This document shows positions 25,610-33,438 of a stretch of 56,398 nucleotides of DNA, in pieces. Below the pieces are notes generated by a model. It worked only from the letters and a program-made list of their open reading frames with translations, did not search any database and had not been told where the DNA came from. Numbering within the stretch: the stretch's first letter is position 1; each line of letters starts with the position of its first letter. The translations under genes were made by a program, and so were the position numbers. Source of the DNA: Actinoplanes xinjiangensis (GTDB lineage Bacteria; Actinomycetota; Actinomycetes; Mycobacteriales; Micromonosporaceae); assembly GCF_003148685.1 (NCBI RefSeq), contig NZ_QGGR01000044.1:1-56398 (forward strand). Reading direction: 5' to 3'.

Positions 25610-27803
25610 TCGGGGTCAGCTCCCGCTCGTCCCTACGTTCCGGGGTGACCTGCTCGGGCACCTCGTGCGCGACCTCCGGCAGCCAGCCCAGCCACTTCGG
25701 CAGCCACCAGTTCGCCCGGCCGAGCAACGCCATCACCGACGGCAGCAGCACCGCCCGGATGATCGTGGCGTCCAGCAGGACCGCCGCGGCCAGACCGACA
25801 CCCAGCTCCTTGGTGGCGGTCAGCGGCAGCGTGGCGAAGAGCGCGAACACCGCGACCATCACCACGGCGGCGCTGGTGATCACGCCGGCGGTCCGGCCGA
25901 TGCCCTCACGGACCGCGTCCCGGGTCGACAGGCCCCGGTCGTGGCCCTCACGGATCCGGCTGACCACGAAGACGTGGTAGTCCATCGAGAGCCCGAACAG
26001 GATCACGAAGAGGAACATCGGGATCCAGTTGGTGATGCCCCCGCCGGAGACGAAGCCGAGCTGCTCCTCGAAGTTGCCGTACTGGAAGACGAAGACCAGC
26101 ATGCCGTAGCAGGCCGCGACCGACAGCAGGTTCAGCACCAGCCCGGTGACCGCGACGACGACCGACCGGAACGACACCAGCAGCAGGATGAAGGCCAGCC
26201 CGAGAACGAAGGTGAACACCAGCGGCAGGGTCTTCGACAGCTGGTCGTTGTAGTCGACACCGCCCGCGGTCGACCCGGTGACCAGCGCCCTGGCGCCGCC
26301 GATCCGGCCGAAGGTGTCCGGCACGACCCGGTCACGCAGCAGGTTCAGCGCGTCGACGGCGACACTGTCGCTCTCCTTGCCGGCCAGGCCGACCGAGACC
26401 ACCGCGACGTTCCCGGCCGGGTTGACATCGACGTCGACCGGCTCGACCAGCTTCCCGCCGCTGGCGGCGACCGCGGCCTTGAACGCGGTGAGCGTCCGCT
26501 CGAACTCGGCGGTCCGCACCGAGTCGTCCTGGACCACGATCTGGGCCGGCGTGGTCTTGCTCGGGAAGGCCTCGGCGCTGGCGAGGAACGCCTGCACCAC
26601 CGGTGCGTCCGGCGAGATGTCCTGGATGCCCTGGCCACGGGTCTTCAGATCGAGGGCGGGAAAGGCGAGTGCGCCGAGCGCGGCGATGGCGATCATCGCG
26701 GAGACCAACGGCTTGGCGAGTACGACGTCGAGCAGCGCGTTCCAGACCCGGCCGTCACTGTTGCGCCGGTACAGCCCGGGGATCTTGATGGCGTCGACCC
26801 GGTCACCCAGCGCCGAGAGCAGCGCGGGCAGCACGGTCAGCGAGCCGAGCACGGCCGTGGCCACCACCAGGATGGTGCCGGCGGCGAAGCTGACGAAGAC
26901 GACGTCCTGGGTGAAGAACATGCCGGCCATCGCGATCATGACGGTCAGCCCGGAGACCCAGATGGAACGGCCCGAGGTCTGTGCCGCGATCATCAGCGCC
27001 CGGTCCGGGTCGGCCCCCCGGCGGCGCTCGTCGCGCTCCCGGCGGATGTAGAACAGGCAGTAGTCGACACCCACGGCCAGACCGATCAGCAGCATGACGT
27101 GCGTGGTCTCGTCGACCGCGGGAGCGAACCGGCTCGCCGCGGCCATCAGGCCGATCGCGGCGACCACCGACATGATGGCCAGGATGACCGGCAGGAACGC
27201 GGCCACCACCGCGCCGAAGGCCACCAGCAGGATGCCCAGCGTCACCGGGATGGAGAGCATCCCCAGCCGGGTCAGCCCACCCTCCAGCTCCTCGGTGACC
27301 AGCTGGTCGGCGCTGGCCGAGCCGGCCTCGGCGATGTAGAGGTCCGGGTGGGCGCTCTGCACCTCGGCCACCGCGTCCAGGGCGGGACCGACCCGCTCCT
27401 CCGCGGTACCGGGATCACCGGTGATGTTGAAGGTGATCAGCGTCGACCGTCCGTCCGGCGAGTCGATCGGCTCGTTCACGCCGGTGACGTCCCGCACCGT
27501 TCCGAGAGCCCGGGTGACCTCCTCCGCAGCGGCCACCCGGTCCGTACCGGCCCGGTTCTGGATCAGCACCATCTCGCCGGCCGGCTCCTCGGGGAAACCG
27601 GCCGCCGCGACGATCCGGTCGGCGTCGCCGGAGTCCCCGTGGCCGGCCGTGCCCTCGTCCGCCTGCCGGGTGCCGATCTGCCCACTGAGCACCACCGTCG
27701 CTATGACGAAGCCGATCCATCCGAGGATCGCGAGCGTCCGATGGCGGGCGCTCCAGATCGCGACACGAGCCGCGATGCCTTTGACGTTTTCCCTGTTCTC
27801 CAT
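25602..27803 (-). CDS. MMPL/RND-family transporter
   Basis: 733 aa in two halves, each with one N-terminal helix, a large external loop and a five-helix bundle. Visible family features: GVDYCLFYIRRERDERRRG in half one, GLSMDYHVFVVSRIREGHD in half two, and the RTAGVITSAAVVMVAVF segment. MMPL proteins export lipids, glycolipids or drugs. The ATG at 27803 has no ribosome site but sits seven bases from a -10 element, matching a leaderless start. It is downstream of the histidine kinase and response regulator genes and shares their palindrome, so it is probably their target. Confidence 0.9.
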   Translation of the reverse strand: MENRENVKGIAARVAIWSARHRTLAILGWIGFVIATVVLSGQIGTRQADEGTAGHGDSGDADRIVAAAGFPEEPAGEMVLIQNRAGTDRVAAAEEVTRALGTVRDVTGVNEPIDSPDGRSTLITFNITGDPGTAEERVGPALDAVAEVQSAHPDLYIAEAGSASADQLVTEELEGGLTRLGMLSIPVTLGILLVAFGAVVAAFLPVILAIMSVVAAIGLMAAASRFAPAVDETTHVMLLIGLAVGVDYCLFYIRRERDERRRGADPDRALMIAAQTSGRSIWVSGLTVMIAMAGMFFTQDVVFVSFAAGTILVVATAVLGSLTVLPALLSALGDRVDAIKIPGLYRRNSDGRVWNALLDVVLAKPLVSAMIAIAALGALAFPALDLKTRGQGIQDISPDAPVVQAFLASAEAFPSKTTPAQIVVQDDSVRTAEFERTLTAFKAAVAASGGKLVEPVDVDVNPAGNVAVVSVGLAGKESDSVAVDALNLLRDRVVPDTFGRIGGARALVTGSTAGGVDYNDQLSKTLPLVFTFVLGLAFILLLVSFRSVVVAVTGLVLNLLSVAACYGMLVFVFQYGNFEEQLGFVSGGGITNWIPMFLFVILFGLSMDYHVFVVSRIREGHDRGLSTRDAVREGIGRTAGVITSAAVVMVAVFALFATLPLTATKELGVGLAAAVLLDATIIRAVLLPSVMALLGRANWWLPKWLGWLPEVAHEVPEQVTPERRDERELTPIS

Positions 27804-27810
27804 GGGGAAG

Positions 27811-27878
27811 ACGCTATGGAGTCCGCAGTGGCCGATCGATACGGCGGACACCCCGGTCCGAGGTAGGGCTAGCCCTAC
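27811..27878 (-). promoter_or_regulatory. MMPL promoter with perfect 16-bp palindrome
   Basis: GTAGGGCTAGCCCTAC (27863-27878) is a perfect palindrome overlapping the response regulator stop codon, 59 bases before the MMPL ATG. A -10 TAGCGT (27811-27816) ends seven bases before the ATG, implying a leaderless mRNA. The same arrangement with identical distances occurs before the histidine kinase gene. Confidence 0.7.
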
Positions 27879-28519
27879 GGTTGCAGGTACGCCAGCACTG
27901 CCAGGACCCGCCGGTGCTGCTCCTCGTCCTGGTGCAGGCCGAGCTTGGTGAAGATGTTGCGGACGTGCTTCTCCACCGCGCCGTCGGTGACGACCATCTT
28001 GCGGGCGATCGCGGTGTTCGACATGCCCTCTGCCATCAGCACCAGCGCCTCGCGCTCGCGAGGGGTCAGGCTGCGCATCGGGTCGTCGCGGCGACGCCGG
28101 ACCAGCAGCTGGGCCACCACCTCGGGGTCCAGCACGGTGCCGCCCTCGGCCACCCGGCGGAGCCCGTCGAGGAACTCGGCGACCAGCGACACCCGGTCCT
28201 TGAGCAGATAGCCGACCGCCCCACGGCGGTCGGCCAGCAGATCGTCGGCGTACGACACCTCGACGTATTGCGACAGCACCAGGATCGGGCTGCCCGGCAC
28301 CGCGGCGCGGGCCTCGACCGCGGCGCGAAGCCCCTCGTCGGTGTGTGACGGAGGCATCCGGACGTCGACAATGGAGACGTCCGGACGATGTTCCTTGATC
28401 GATTGAACGAGAGAGGGCCCGTCCCCGACGGCCGAGACGACGGTGTGACCGTTCTCCTCGACGAGCCGGATCAGGCCCTCTCGCAACAGCACCGCATCGT
28501 CGGCAATGACCACCCGCAT
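27875..28519 (-). CDS. NarL/LuxR-family response regulator
   Basis: 214 aa. Receiver domain at 1-120 with acidic pocket IADDA and phospho-acceptor Asp52 in SIVDVRMPPSHTDEG (the actinobacterial NarL-type insertion), and a LuxR helix-turn-helix at about 145-210 (LTPREREALVLMAEGMSNTA, VEKHVRNIFTKLGL). It lies 29 bases after the kinase gene and is its cognate regulator by position. The likely binding site is the GTAGGG-n4-CCCTAC palindrome found before both the kinase and the MMPL genes. Confidence 0.9.
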   Translation of the reverse strand: MRVVIADDAVLLREGLIRLVEENGHTVVSAVGDGPSLVQSIKEHRPDVSIVDVRMPPSHTDEGLRAAVEARAAVPGSPILVLSQYVEVSYADDLLADRRGAVGYLLKDRVSLVAEFLDGLRRVAEGGTVLDPEVVAQLLVRRRRDDPMRSLTPREREALVLMAEGMSNTAIARKMVVTDGAVEKHVRNIFTKLGLHQDEEQHRRVLAVLAYLQP

Positions 28520-28548
28520 GCGCTCATGCTGTCAGATCCCCGTGGTTT

Positions 28549-29853
28549 CTAAAGGGGCAGTGCCGCCGTGAGCCTGGTCCCCTCGCCCTCCGGGCTGTCC
28601 ACCGAGAGCACTCCCCCGGCCGCCCGCACCCGATCGTCCAGACCGGCCAGACCGTGTCCCTTGGCCAGGCTCGCCCCGCCGATCCCGTCGTCGGCGACCG
28701 TCACGATCAGGCCGGTGGCGATCCGCTGCACGCTGACCTGCACCTCGCTGGCGTGGCTGTGCTTGGCGACGTTGGTCAGCGCCTCGGCCACGATGAAGTA
28801 GGCGGTCGACTCGACGCCCGGCTCCAGCCGCTCCATCGGCGGAGTGTCGAGGTCGACCGGGACCGTGCACCGGCCGGCCAGTGCGGTGAGCGCCGCCTGT
28901 AGGCCCCGGTCCACCAGGATCGGCGGGGCGATACCGCGGGACAGGGCGCGCAACTCGTCCAGGGTCTCCCGGGTCTGGGTGAGCGCTTCGGCCACGATCG
29001 CGCGGGCCCGCTCCGGGTCGTCGGCGAACTGCTGCTCGGCCCGGCCCAGGTCCATGGCGAGGCGGACCAGCCGCTGCTGCGGACCGTCGTGGATGTCGCG
29101 TTCCAGCCTGCGCAGGGCCACCGCCTCGGCGGAGACCGCCGCCGCCTTCTGCAGCCGGGCGACGTCGCGTGCCTCCTCGGCGGCGAGCACCTGCTGGTGC
29201 AGCGTGAACATGCTGACCAGCATCCCGTGGGCGAACCAGGCCTCCATCAGGGCGGCGCCGCGGACCACCCAGGACAGGGTGCCGGCGAAGAACACCCCGA
29301 TGGCGAAGTTGAGCAGGATCCGGGTGGCCGCGGTGTCCTGGAAGCCGAGCAGCTCGTGCAGTTCGTAGTTGTCCGGCGGGTGCGGCACCGTCCAGTCCCA
29401 CAGCGGGTAGGTGAGACCGCCCAGGGCGAGCGCCCACCAGACGACGACGAAGCAGAAACCGATGATGTTCGGGATGAACCGGAAGACCGCGTGCGTCCAG
29501 TCGAGCCAGGTCTGCCCGTCGGACAGGGGGCCGAGGGTCCGGCGCAGGAAACCCTGGCCCCGGTTGCTCTTGTAGATCGGGTGCGGGCTGGGGCGCCGCA
29601 GCACCGGGCCGATCCGGGCCCGCTCGGTGATGGCGAACCCGCGGGCGAACATCAGCGTGCCGACCAGGATCGGCAGGCCGATCCAGATGATCGCGGTGCC
29701 GACACCCACCGCGAACCCGGTGATGGCGACGACCAGCGTGATCAGGCCGATCGGGAAGCCGAGCAGCACGTACTGCGTGTCGATCGCCAACTGGCGCAGG
29801 TAGCGACCGATCAGGCTCCGGGTGGCCACCGTGTCGGCATGTGTGGTCGTCAT
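28549..29853 (-). CDS. Sensor histidine kinase (HisKA_3 type)
   Basis: 434 aa. The N-terminal membrane sensor has four or more helices (LLGFPIGLITLVVAITGFAVG, IIWIGLPILVGTLMFARGF-like segments, FCFVVVWWALALGGLTY) resembling the actinobacterial putative-sensor domain. The phospho-accepting His lies in RRLERDIHDGPQQRLV, and the ATPase domain has AEALTNVAKHSHAS and GHGLAGLDDRV. The ATG at 29853 is seven bases from a TAGGTT -10 and lacks a ribosome site, exactly like the MMPL gene, so a leaderless start fits. The signal is unknown; membrane stress or an MMPL substrate is plausible. Confidence 0.9.
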   Translation of the reverse strand: MTTTHADTVATRSLIGRYLRQLAIDTQYVLLGFPIGLITLVVAITGFAVGVGTAIIWIGLPILVGTLMFARGFAITERARIGPVLRRPSPHPIYKSNRGQGFLRRTLGPLSDGQTWLDWTHAVFRFIPNIIGFCFVVVWWALALGGLTYPLWDWTVPHPPDNYELHELLGFQDTAATRILLNFAIGVFFAGTLSWVVRGAALMEAWFAHGMLVSMFTLHQQVLAAEEARDVARLQKAAAVSAEAVALRRLERDIHDGPQQRLVRLAMDLGRAEQQFADDPERARAIVAEALTQTRETLDELRALSRGIAPPILVDRGLQAALTALAGRCTVPVDLDTPPMERLEPGVESTAYFIVAEALTNVAKHSHASEVQVSVQRIATGLIVTVADDGIGGASLAKGHGLAGLDDRVRAAGGVLSVDSPEGEGTRLTAALPL

Positions 29854-29860
29854 GCCATTG

Positions 29861-29928
29861 AACCTAGGCATCGGCGCGTACCGGTGCGATCCGGTGGGCC
29901 GCCCGCCTGAAGGTAGGGATAACCCGAC
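29861..29928 (-). promoter_or_regulatory. Histidine kinase promoter with matching palindrome
   Basis: GTAGGGATAACCCGAC (29913-29928) has the same 16-bp length and half-sites as the MMPL palindrome, with one mismatch. It is also 59 bases before the ATG, and the -10 TAGGTT (29861-29866) also ends seven bases before it. This suggests autoregulation of the two-component system. Confidence 0.65.
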
Positions 29929-29950
29929 CTTCCGTGGGCTCCCGCGTTCG

Positions 29951-30367
29951 TCAGGTGAAGATCCATCTCCGGGAGACGACGTAGTTGACCGTGGCCAGAA
30001 CCGCCGTGATCAGCACCTTCGCCACCAGGTACATCACGCCCAGCAGGGTGAGCGCCCGGACCAGGAGCACGGTGACCAGCAGGTTCGCGGCGACCAACAC
30101 GACATGGGCGGCGAGCTGGCGCCGGAGCCGTCCGGTCGAGGCGAAGGCCCACTGCCGGTTGAGGGCGAAGTTGACCACGAAGCCGGCGAGGAAGGCCAGC
30201 GCCGTGGCCGGCTCCAGCCGCAGGCCGAGCAGGCCGTGCAGCACGTAGAGCAGCCCCGCGTCCACGACCACGCTGGCGCCGCCGACGATCAGGAACCGGA
30301 AACCGCTGCCCCGGAACACACGGAGCACGGACCGGCCCGGACGGTCCACCCGGGCGTCGGCCGTCAC
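29951..30367 (-). CDS. GtrA-family membrane protein
   Basis: 138 aa with four helices of the GtrA family: FRFLIVGGASVVVDAGLLYVL at the start, FLAGFVVNFALNRQWAF in the middle, and VNYVVSRRWIF at the C-terminus. GtrA proteins move polyprenyl-phosphate-linked sugars across the membrane. The GTG start overlaps the stop of the DPM-like glycosyltransferase gene (GTGA), so enzyme and presumed flippase are coupled. The set probably supplies a lipid-linked sugar to the GT-C enzyme encoded divergently at 31660. Confidence 0.85.
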   Translation of the reverse strand: MTADARVDRPGRSVLRVFRGSGFRFLIVGGASVVVDAGLLYVLHGLLGLRLEPATALAFLAGFVVNFALNRQWAFASTGRLRRQLAAHVVLVAANLLVTVLLVRALTLLGVMYLVAKVLITAVLATVNYVVSRRWIFT

Positions 30368-31068
30368 CTGCGGACCAGGGCGAGCAGCAGCGCCAACCCG
30401 GAACGGAACAGGTAGACCATCGCCTTCGCCGGCGAGGCGCTCGGCGTCCCGCCCTGTCGCGGCCGCATCGAGACCGGGATCTGCCTGATCACGTACCCCG
30501 AGCGTTTCGCCTGCACGATCGTGTCGACGGTGTCACCGAGGTACTCGACCGGGAAGTTGCTCGAGTAGAAGACCATCAGCTCGCCACGGCACGCCCGGAA
30601 GCCGGAGGTGGTGTCGGTCAGGCGCGTCTTCGCGATCGCGGACAGCGCCATCGACAGCAGCCTCATCGCCCACTGCCGCGGGCCCCGGACGCGGTATTCG
30701 CCCTCGCCGGCGAACCGGGCACCGATCACCAGATCCGCCTCGGACAGCGCCTCGACCATGTCCCGGATGTACCGCGGATCGTGCTGGCCGTCGGCGTCCA
30801 TCTGCACGGCGATGTCGTAACCGTGCTCGACGGCGTAGCGGTAGCCGAGCCGGCGCGCCCCGCCGACTCCCAGGTTGTAGGGCAGTCGGACCACCTTCGC
30901 GCCCGCCGACCGGGCCACCGCGGCGGTGGCGTCGCGCGAACAGTCGTCGACCACGAGAATGTCCGTGCCGGGAAATTCTCGGTGAATTTCTTTGATCACC
31001 GCGTCGATCGATTCCGCCTCGTTCCAGGCGGGCAGGATCGTCAGCAGGCGCCCATCCCCGGCGATCAT
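30364..31068 (-). CDS. Polyprenyl-phosphate glycosyltransferase (DPM1-like GT2)
   Basis: 234 aa GT2 domain: LTILPAWNEAESIDAVIKEI, ILVVDDCSRDATAAVA, NLGVGGARRLGYRYA, metal-site QMDADGQHDPRYI, and DTTSGFRACRG. This is the dolichyl/decaprenyl-phosphate mannose synthase type. No C-terminal membrane helices, so anchoring probably relies on GtrA or DUF2304 partners. Middle gene of the DUF2304-GT2-GtrA operon, with start/stop overlaps on both sides. The sugar transferred (mannose, glucose or other) cannot be predicted. Confidence 0.85.
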   Translation of the reverse strand: MIAGDGRLLTILPAWNEAESIDAVIKEIHREFPGTDILVVDDCSRDATAAVARSAGAKVVRLPYNLGVGGARRLGYRYAVEHGYDIAVQMDADGQHDPRYIRDMVEALSEADLVIGARFAGEGEYRVRGPRQWAMRLLSMALSAIAKTRLTDTTSGFRACRGELMVFYSSNFPVEYLGDTVDTIVQAKRSGYVIRQIPVSMRPRQGGTPSASPAKAMVYLFRSGLALLLALVRR

Positions 31069-31430
31069 GGCGTGGTCACCCTCTCCCGCGATTCCTGCAA
31101 TTCGGCGACGTCCGCCCGGAGAAGGGCCACCTCTTCAGAGAGGCTGCGGGTCTCCTCTTCCAGCCGGCTGCTCTCCCAGGAGAGGTGCACGGACACCAGA
31201 AACAGGAAGACGACGCTCAAGAACAGGAACAGGCTCAGCCCGGACGCGATGCCGAGGACCGAGGTGAACCCGTCGAGCAGGGTCGGGACGAACGCCAGCG
31301 GCAGCACGGCGATGGCCACCAGCAGCCACAACGCCCCGTACTTCTCCCGTAGTTGTCGCCGCCGCAGCAGCTCGAAGATGACGACGAGCATGATCAGCCC
31401 GGTCGTCCCCGTTACGAATACCAGCCTCAT
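31065..31430 (-). CDS. DUF2304 membrane protein
   Basis: 121 aa with three hydrophobic helices (LVFVTGTTGLIMLVVIFELL, YGALWLLVAIAVLPLAFV, LSLFLFLSVVFLFLVSVHLS) and a C-terminal coiled coil (SSRLEEETRSLSEEVALLRA). The RRRQLREKYGALWLL motif is the DUF2304 hallmark. This family nearly always sits beside DPM-like GT2 and GtrA genes and is thought to be an accessory subunit. The ATG at 31430 follows AGGGGA. First gene of the operon. Confidence 0.85.
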   Translation of the reverse strand: MRLVFVTGTTGLIMLVVIFELLRRRQLREKYGALWLLVAIAVLPLAFVPTLLDGFTSVLGIASGLSLFLFLSVVFLFLVSVHLSWESSRLEEETRSLSEEVALLRADVAELQESRERVTTP

Positions 31431-31515
31431 CGAATTCCCCTGATGTCCCGATCGGGTGCGGGTCGAGAGTCGGTGATGAATGCAGCCCACCGGTGTGCAG
31501 TCGGCGAGTGCCGTG

Positions 31516-31532
31516 TGGACATGACATGTCCA
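31516..31532. promoter_or_regulatory. Perfect inverted repeat in divergent promoter region
   Basis: TGGACATGACATGTCCA: 8-bp perfect arms with a single central base, between the divergent DUF2304 and GT-C genes. It is a plausible operator; no regulator gene is adjacent. Confidence 0.5.
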
Positions 31533-31659
31533 AAGAATGTCGATACACGTTCTGCTCGATATGACGGCAGTGCTGATCTCCGGTTGCTGCTACCGTTTCG
31601 CCGATTGTTCCCCGGCGGCCGGTATCCGGCGCCCCGAGTAGGAAAGAAAAGCGACGCCC

Positions 31660-33390
31660 ATGGCGACAGAGGTCATGCCGTATTCACCGCCGGAGGCGAC
31701 GGCGACGAGAGCGGACCGCGGACGGGTCGTCATCGCGGTCCTCGCGCTGGGCTGGCTGGCGGGAGTGCTGTGGCGGCTCTGGCTCGGTAGCCCGATCACG
31801 CATCCCATCGCACACGCCGATGAGGACAGTTACATGAACGCGGCCCGGGCCATCGCCGGCGGGCCCGAGGGGTTCAGCTCGGAGACGCCACTGTTCCGCC
31901 GGATCGGGTATCCACTGCTCGTCTCGCCGGCCTTCGTGTTCGGGCCGGACTTCGCGACCTCGTACAAGATCGTGCATGTCATCAATGCGGTGATCAGTGC
32001 CCTCAGCCTGCCGCTGGCCTATCTGCTGGCCCGCCGGATGTTCGGGCTGACCACCGGGATCGCGCTGGCCGCGGCGTTCGTCGCGGGCACCGTGCCGGCC
32101 GGTGTCTTCTGGTCGCTGGTCGGCATGACCGACTCGGTCATGGCGCCGCTCATGCTCGGCTGGTTCCTGGCGATCCATTGGTGGGTCGGCGCACCCGCGC
32201 GCAGCGGACCGGCGATCACCGTGGGCGTGATGACCGGCGTGCTCTACCTGGTGCACATCCGCGGCACCATCCTGGTGGGCGTCTACTTCGCGTTCCTGGT
32301 CTTCCTGCTGATCCGCAAGCGGGTGGGCCGGCGTGCGGCCGGCCTGTCCCTGGTGCCGCTGATGCTCGCGGTCGTGCTGAACCAGGTGGTCATCCTGCTG
32401 ATCGGCGACCGGGTCCATCTGCGGGGCGACATCGTCGGCGGCGGCACCATGGCGGTGTTCACCGAGATCCAGCGCCTCCAGGTCTTCATCGCCTCGTTCG
32501 GCACCAACCTCTGGTACCTGTGCGTGGTCACCGGCGGGCTGGCCGGCCTGGCCTGGGTGGCGACCACGGTCGAGATGTTCCGGCCCGCCCGTGACGCGGC
32601 GTTCCGGTGGACGGCCGGGCTCGCGCTCGTCAGCACCATCGGGGTCGGCCTCGGTGCGGCGGTGGTGCTGGCCGGCCTGGTGGACACCCAGTCGGACGCC
32701 CTCTACTCGCGCTACGTGCAGGTGTTCGTCCCGTTCTGGATCCTGTTCGGCTTCGCCGTCCTGGCCGATCGGCGGCTGCGCACCCTGGTCCGGTACGCGC
32801 TGGTCCCGGTGCTGGTCCTGGTGGTCGGCGGGCTGGTGATCGCCTACCGGCTGCGCTACGTCGCCGAGCGGGGGCACGAGCTGTCGTACGGCATGTTCGG
32901 CGGCCCGGACCTGATGACCATGACCGCGGGCTGGAGCGAGTTCCGTCCGTACGTCGGCACCGCCATCGGTCTGGCGGGCCTGGCCGTGCTGCTGGCCGCC
33001 ACCCGGGTGCGCCGGCTGGTCATCCCGCTGATGGTGGTGGTGGTCCTGGTGAACGGCGTGACCATGGCGGTGATGCGCGACCGTCTCATCGAGCCGATCG
33101 GCAGCCGGTTCAGCCTGCCGGTGGACCTGGGTGAGCTCGGCGTCGGCCCCGATGACGCGATCTCCTACACCAGGCGCATCTCCAACGAGGCGTACTACGT
33201 CCTCTACCACGACGTGTACTGGACGGAGTTCACACCGGTCGGCGAGGACGACGTACCGCCGCCGCACATCGAGGTCATGATCGGTCGCTACCACCCGGGC
33301 GAGAAGCTGCACTGGGACGGCGCCGAACACGGTTTCACTCTGCTCCAGGCGAGCGACGAGGCGCACATCGCGGTCTGGCGCCGCGGCTAG
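31660..33390 (+). CDS. GT-C type integral membrane glycosyltransferase
   Basis: 576 aa with about ten to twelve helices. The first external loop after helix 1 holds acidic residues typical of GT-C enzymes (HADEDSYMNAARAIAGG near residue 55). Later segments include ALAAAFVAGTVPAGVFWSLVGMTDSV and DTQSDALYSRYVQVFVPF. A C-terminal soluble domain from about 480 (LGELGVGPDDAISYT, HPGEKLHWDGAEHGF) faces outside. Such enzymes use polyprenyl-phosphate sugars, which the divergent GT2/GtrA set could supply. The ATG at 31660 follows AGGAAAG. Ends in a shared terminator. Confidence 0.8.
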   Translation: MATEVMPYSPPEATATRADRGRVVIAVLALGWLAGVLWRLWLGSPITHPIAHADEDSYMNAARAIAGGPEGFSSETPLFRRIGYPLLVSPAFVFGPDFATSYKIVHVINAVISALSLPLAYLLARRMFGLTTGIALAAAFVAGTVPAGVFWSLVGMTDSVMAPLMLGWFLAIHWWVGAPARSGPAITVGVMTGVLYLVHIRGTILVGVYFAFLVFLLIRKRVGRRAAGLSLVPLMLAVVLNQVVILLIGDRVHLRGDIVGGGTMAVFTEIQRLQVFIASFGTNLWYLCVVTGGLAGLAWVATTVEMFRPARDAAFRWTAGLALVSTIGVGLGAAVVLAGLVDTQSDALYSRYVQVFVPFWILFGFAVLADRRLRTLVRYALVPVLVLVVGGLVIAYRLRYVAERGHELSYGMFGGPDLMTMTAGWSEFRPYVGTAIGLAGLAVLLAATRVRRLVIPLMVVVVLVNGVTMAVMRDRLIEPIGSRFSLPVDLGELGVGPDDAISYTRRISNEAYYVLYHDVYWTEFTPVGEDDVPPPHIEVMIGRYHPGEKLHWDGAEHGFTLLQASDEAHIAVWRRG

Positions 33391-33403
33391 TCCTCGATAC
33401 GAG

Positions 33404-33436
33404 AAGGCCCCGGCCGTGTTCGGCCGGGGCCTTTTC
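33404..33436. terminator. Bidirectional intrinsic terminator
   Basis: AAGGCCCCGGCCG / CGGCCGGGGCCTT, a 13-bp perfect stem with a short loop. T-runs occur on both sides (CCTTTTCC on plus, TTCTCG on minus). It separates the convergent GT-C and LuxC-like genes. Confidence 0.85.
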
Positions 33437-33438
33437 CG

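Noticed and set aside
31684..33366. A 560-codon minus-strand frame opposite the GT-C gene
   Set aside because: His/Asp/Gln-rich nonsense-like translation antisense to a clear membrane protein.
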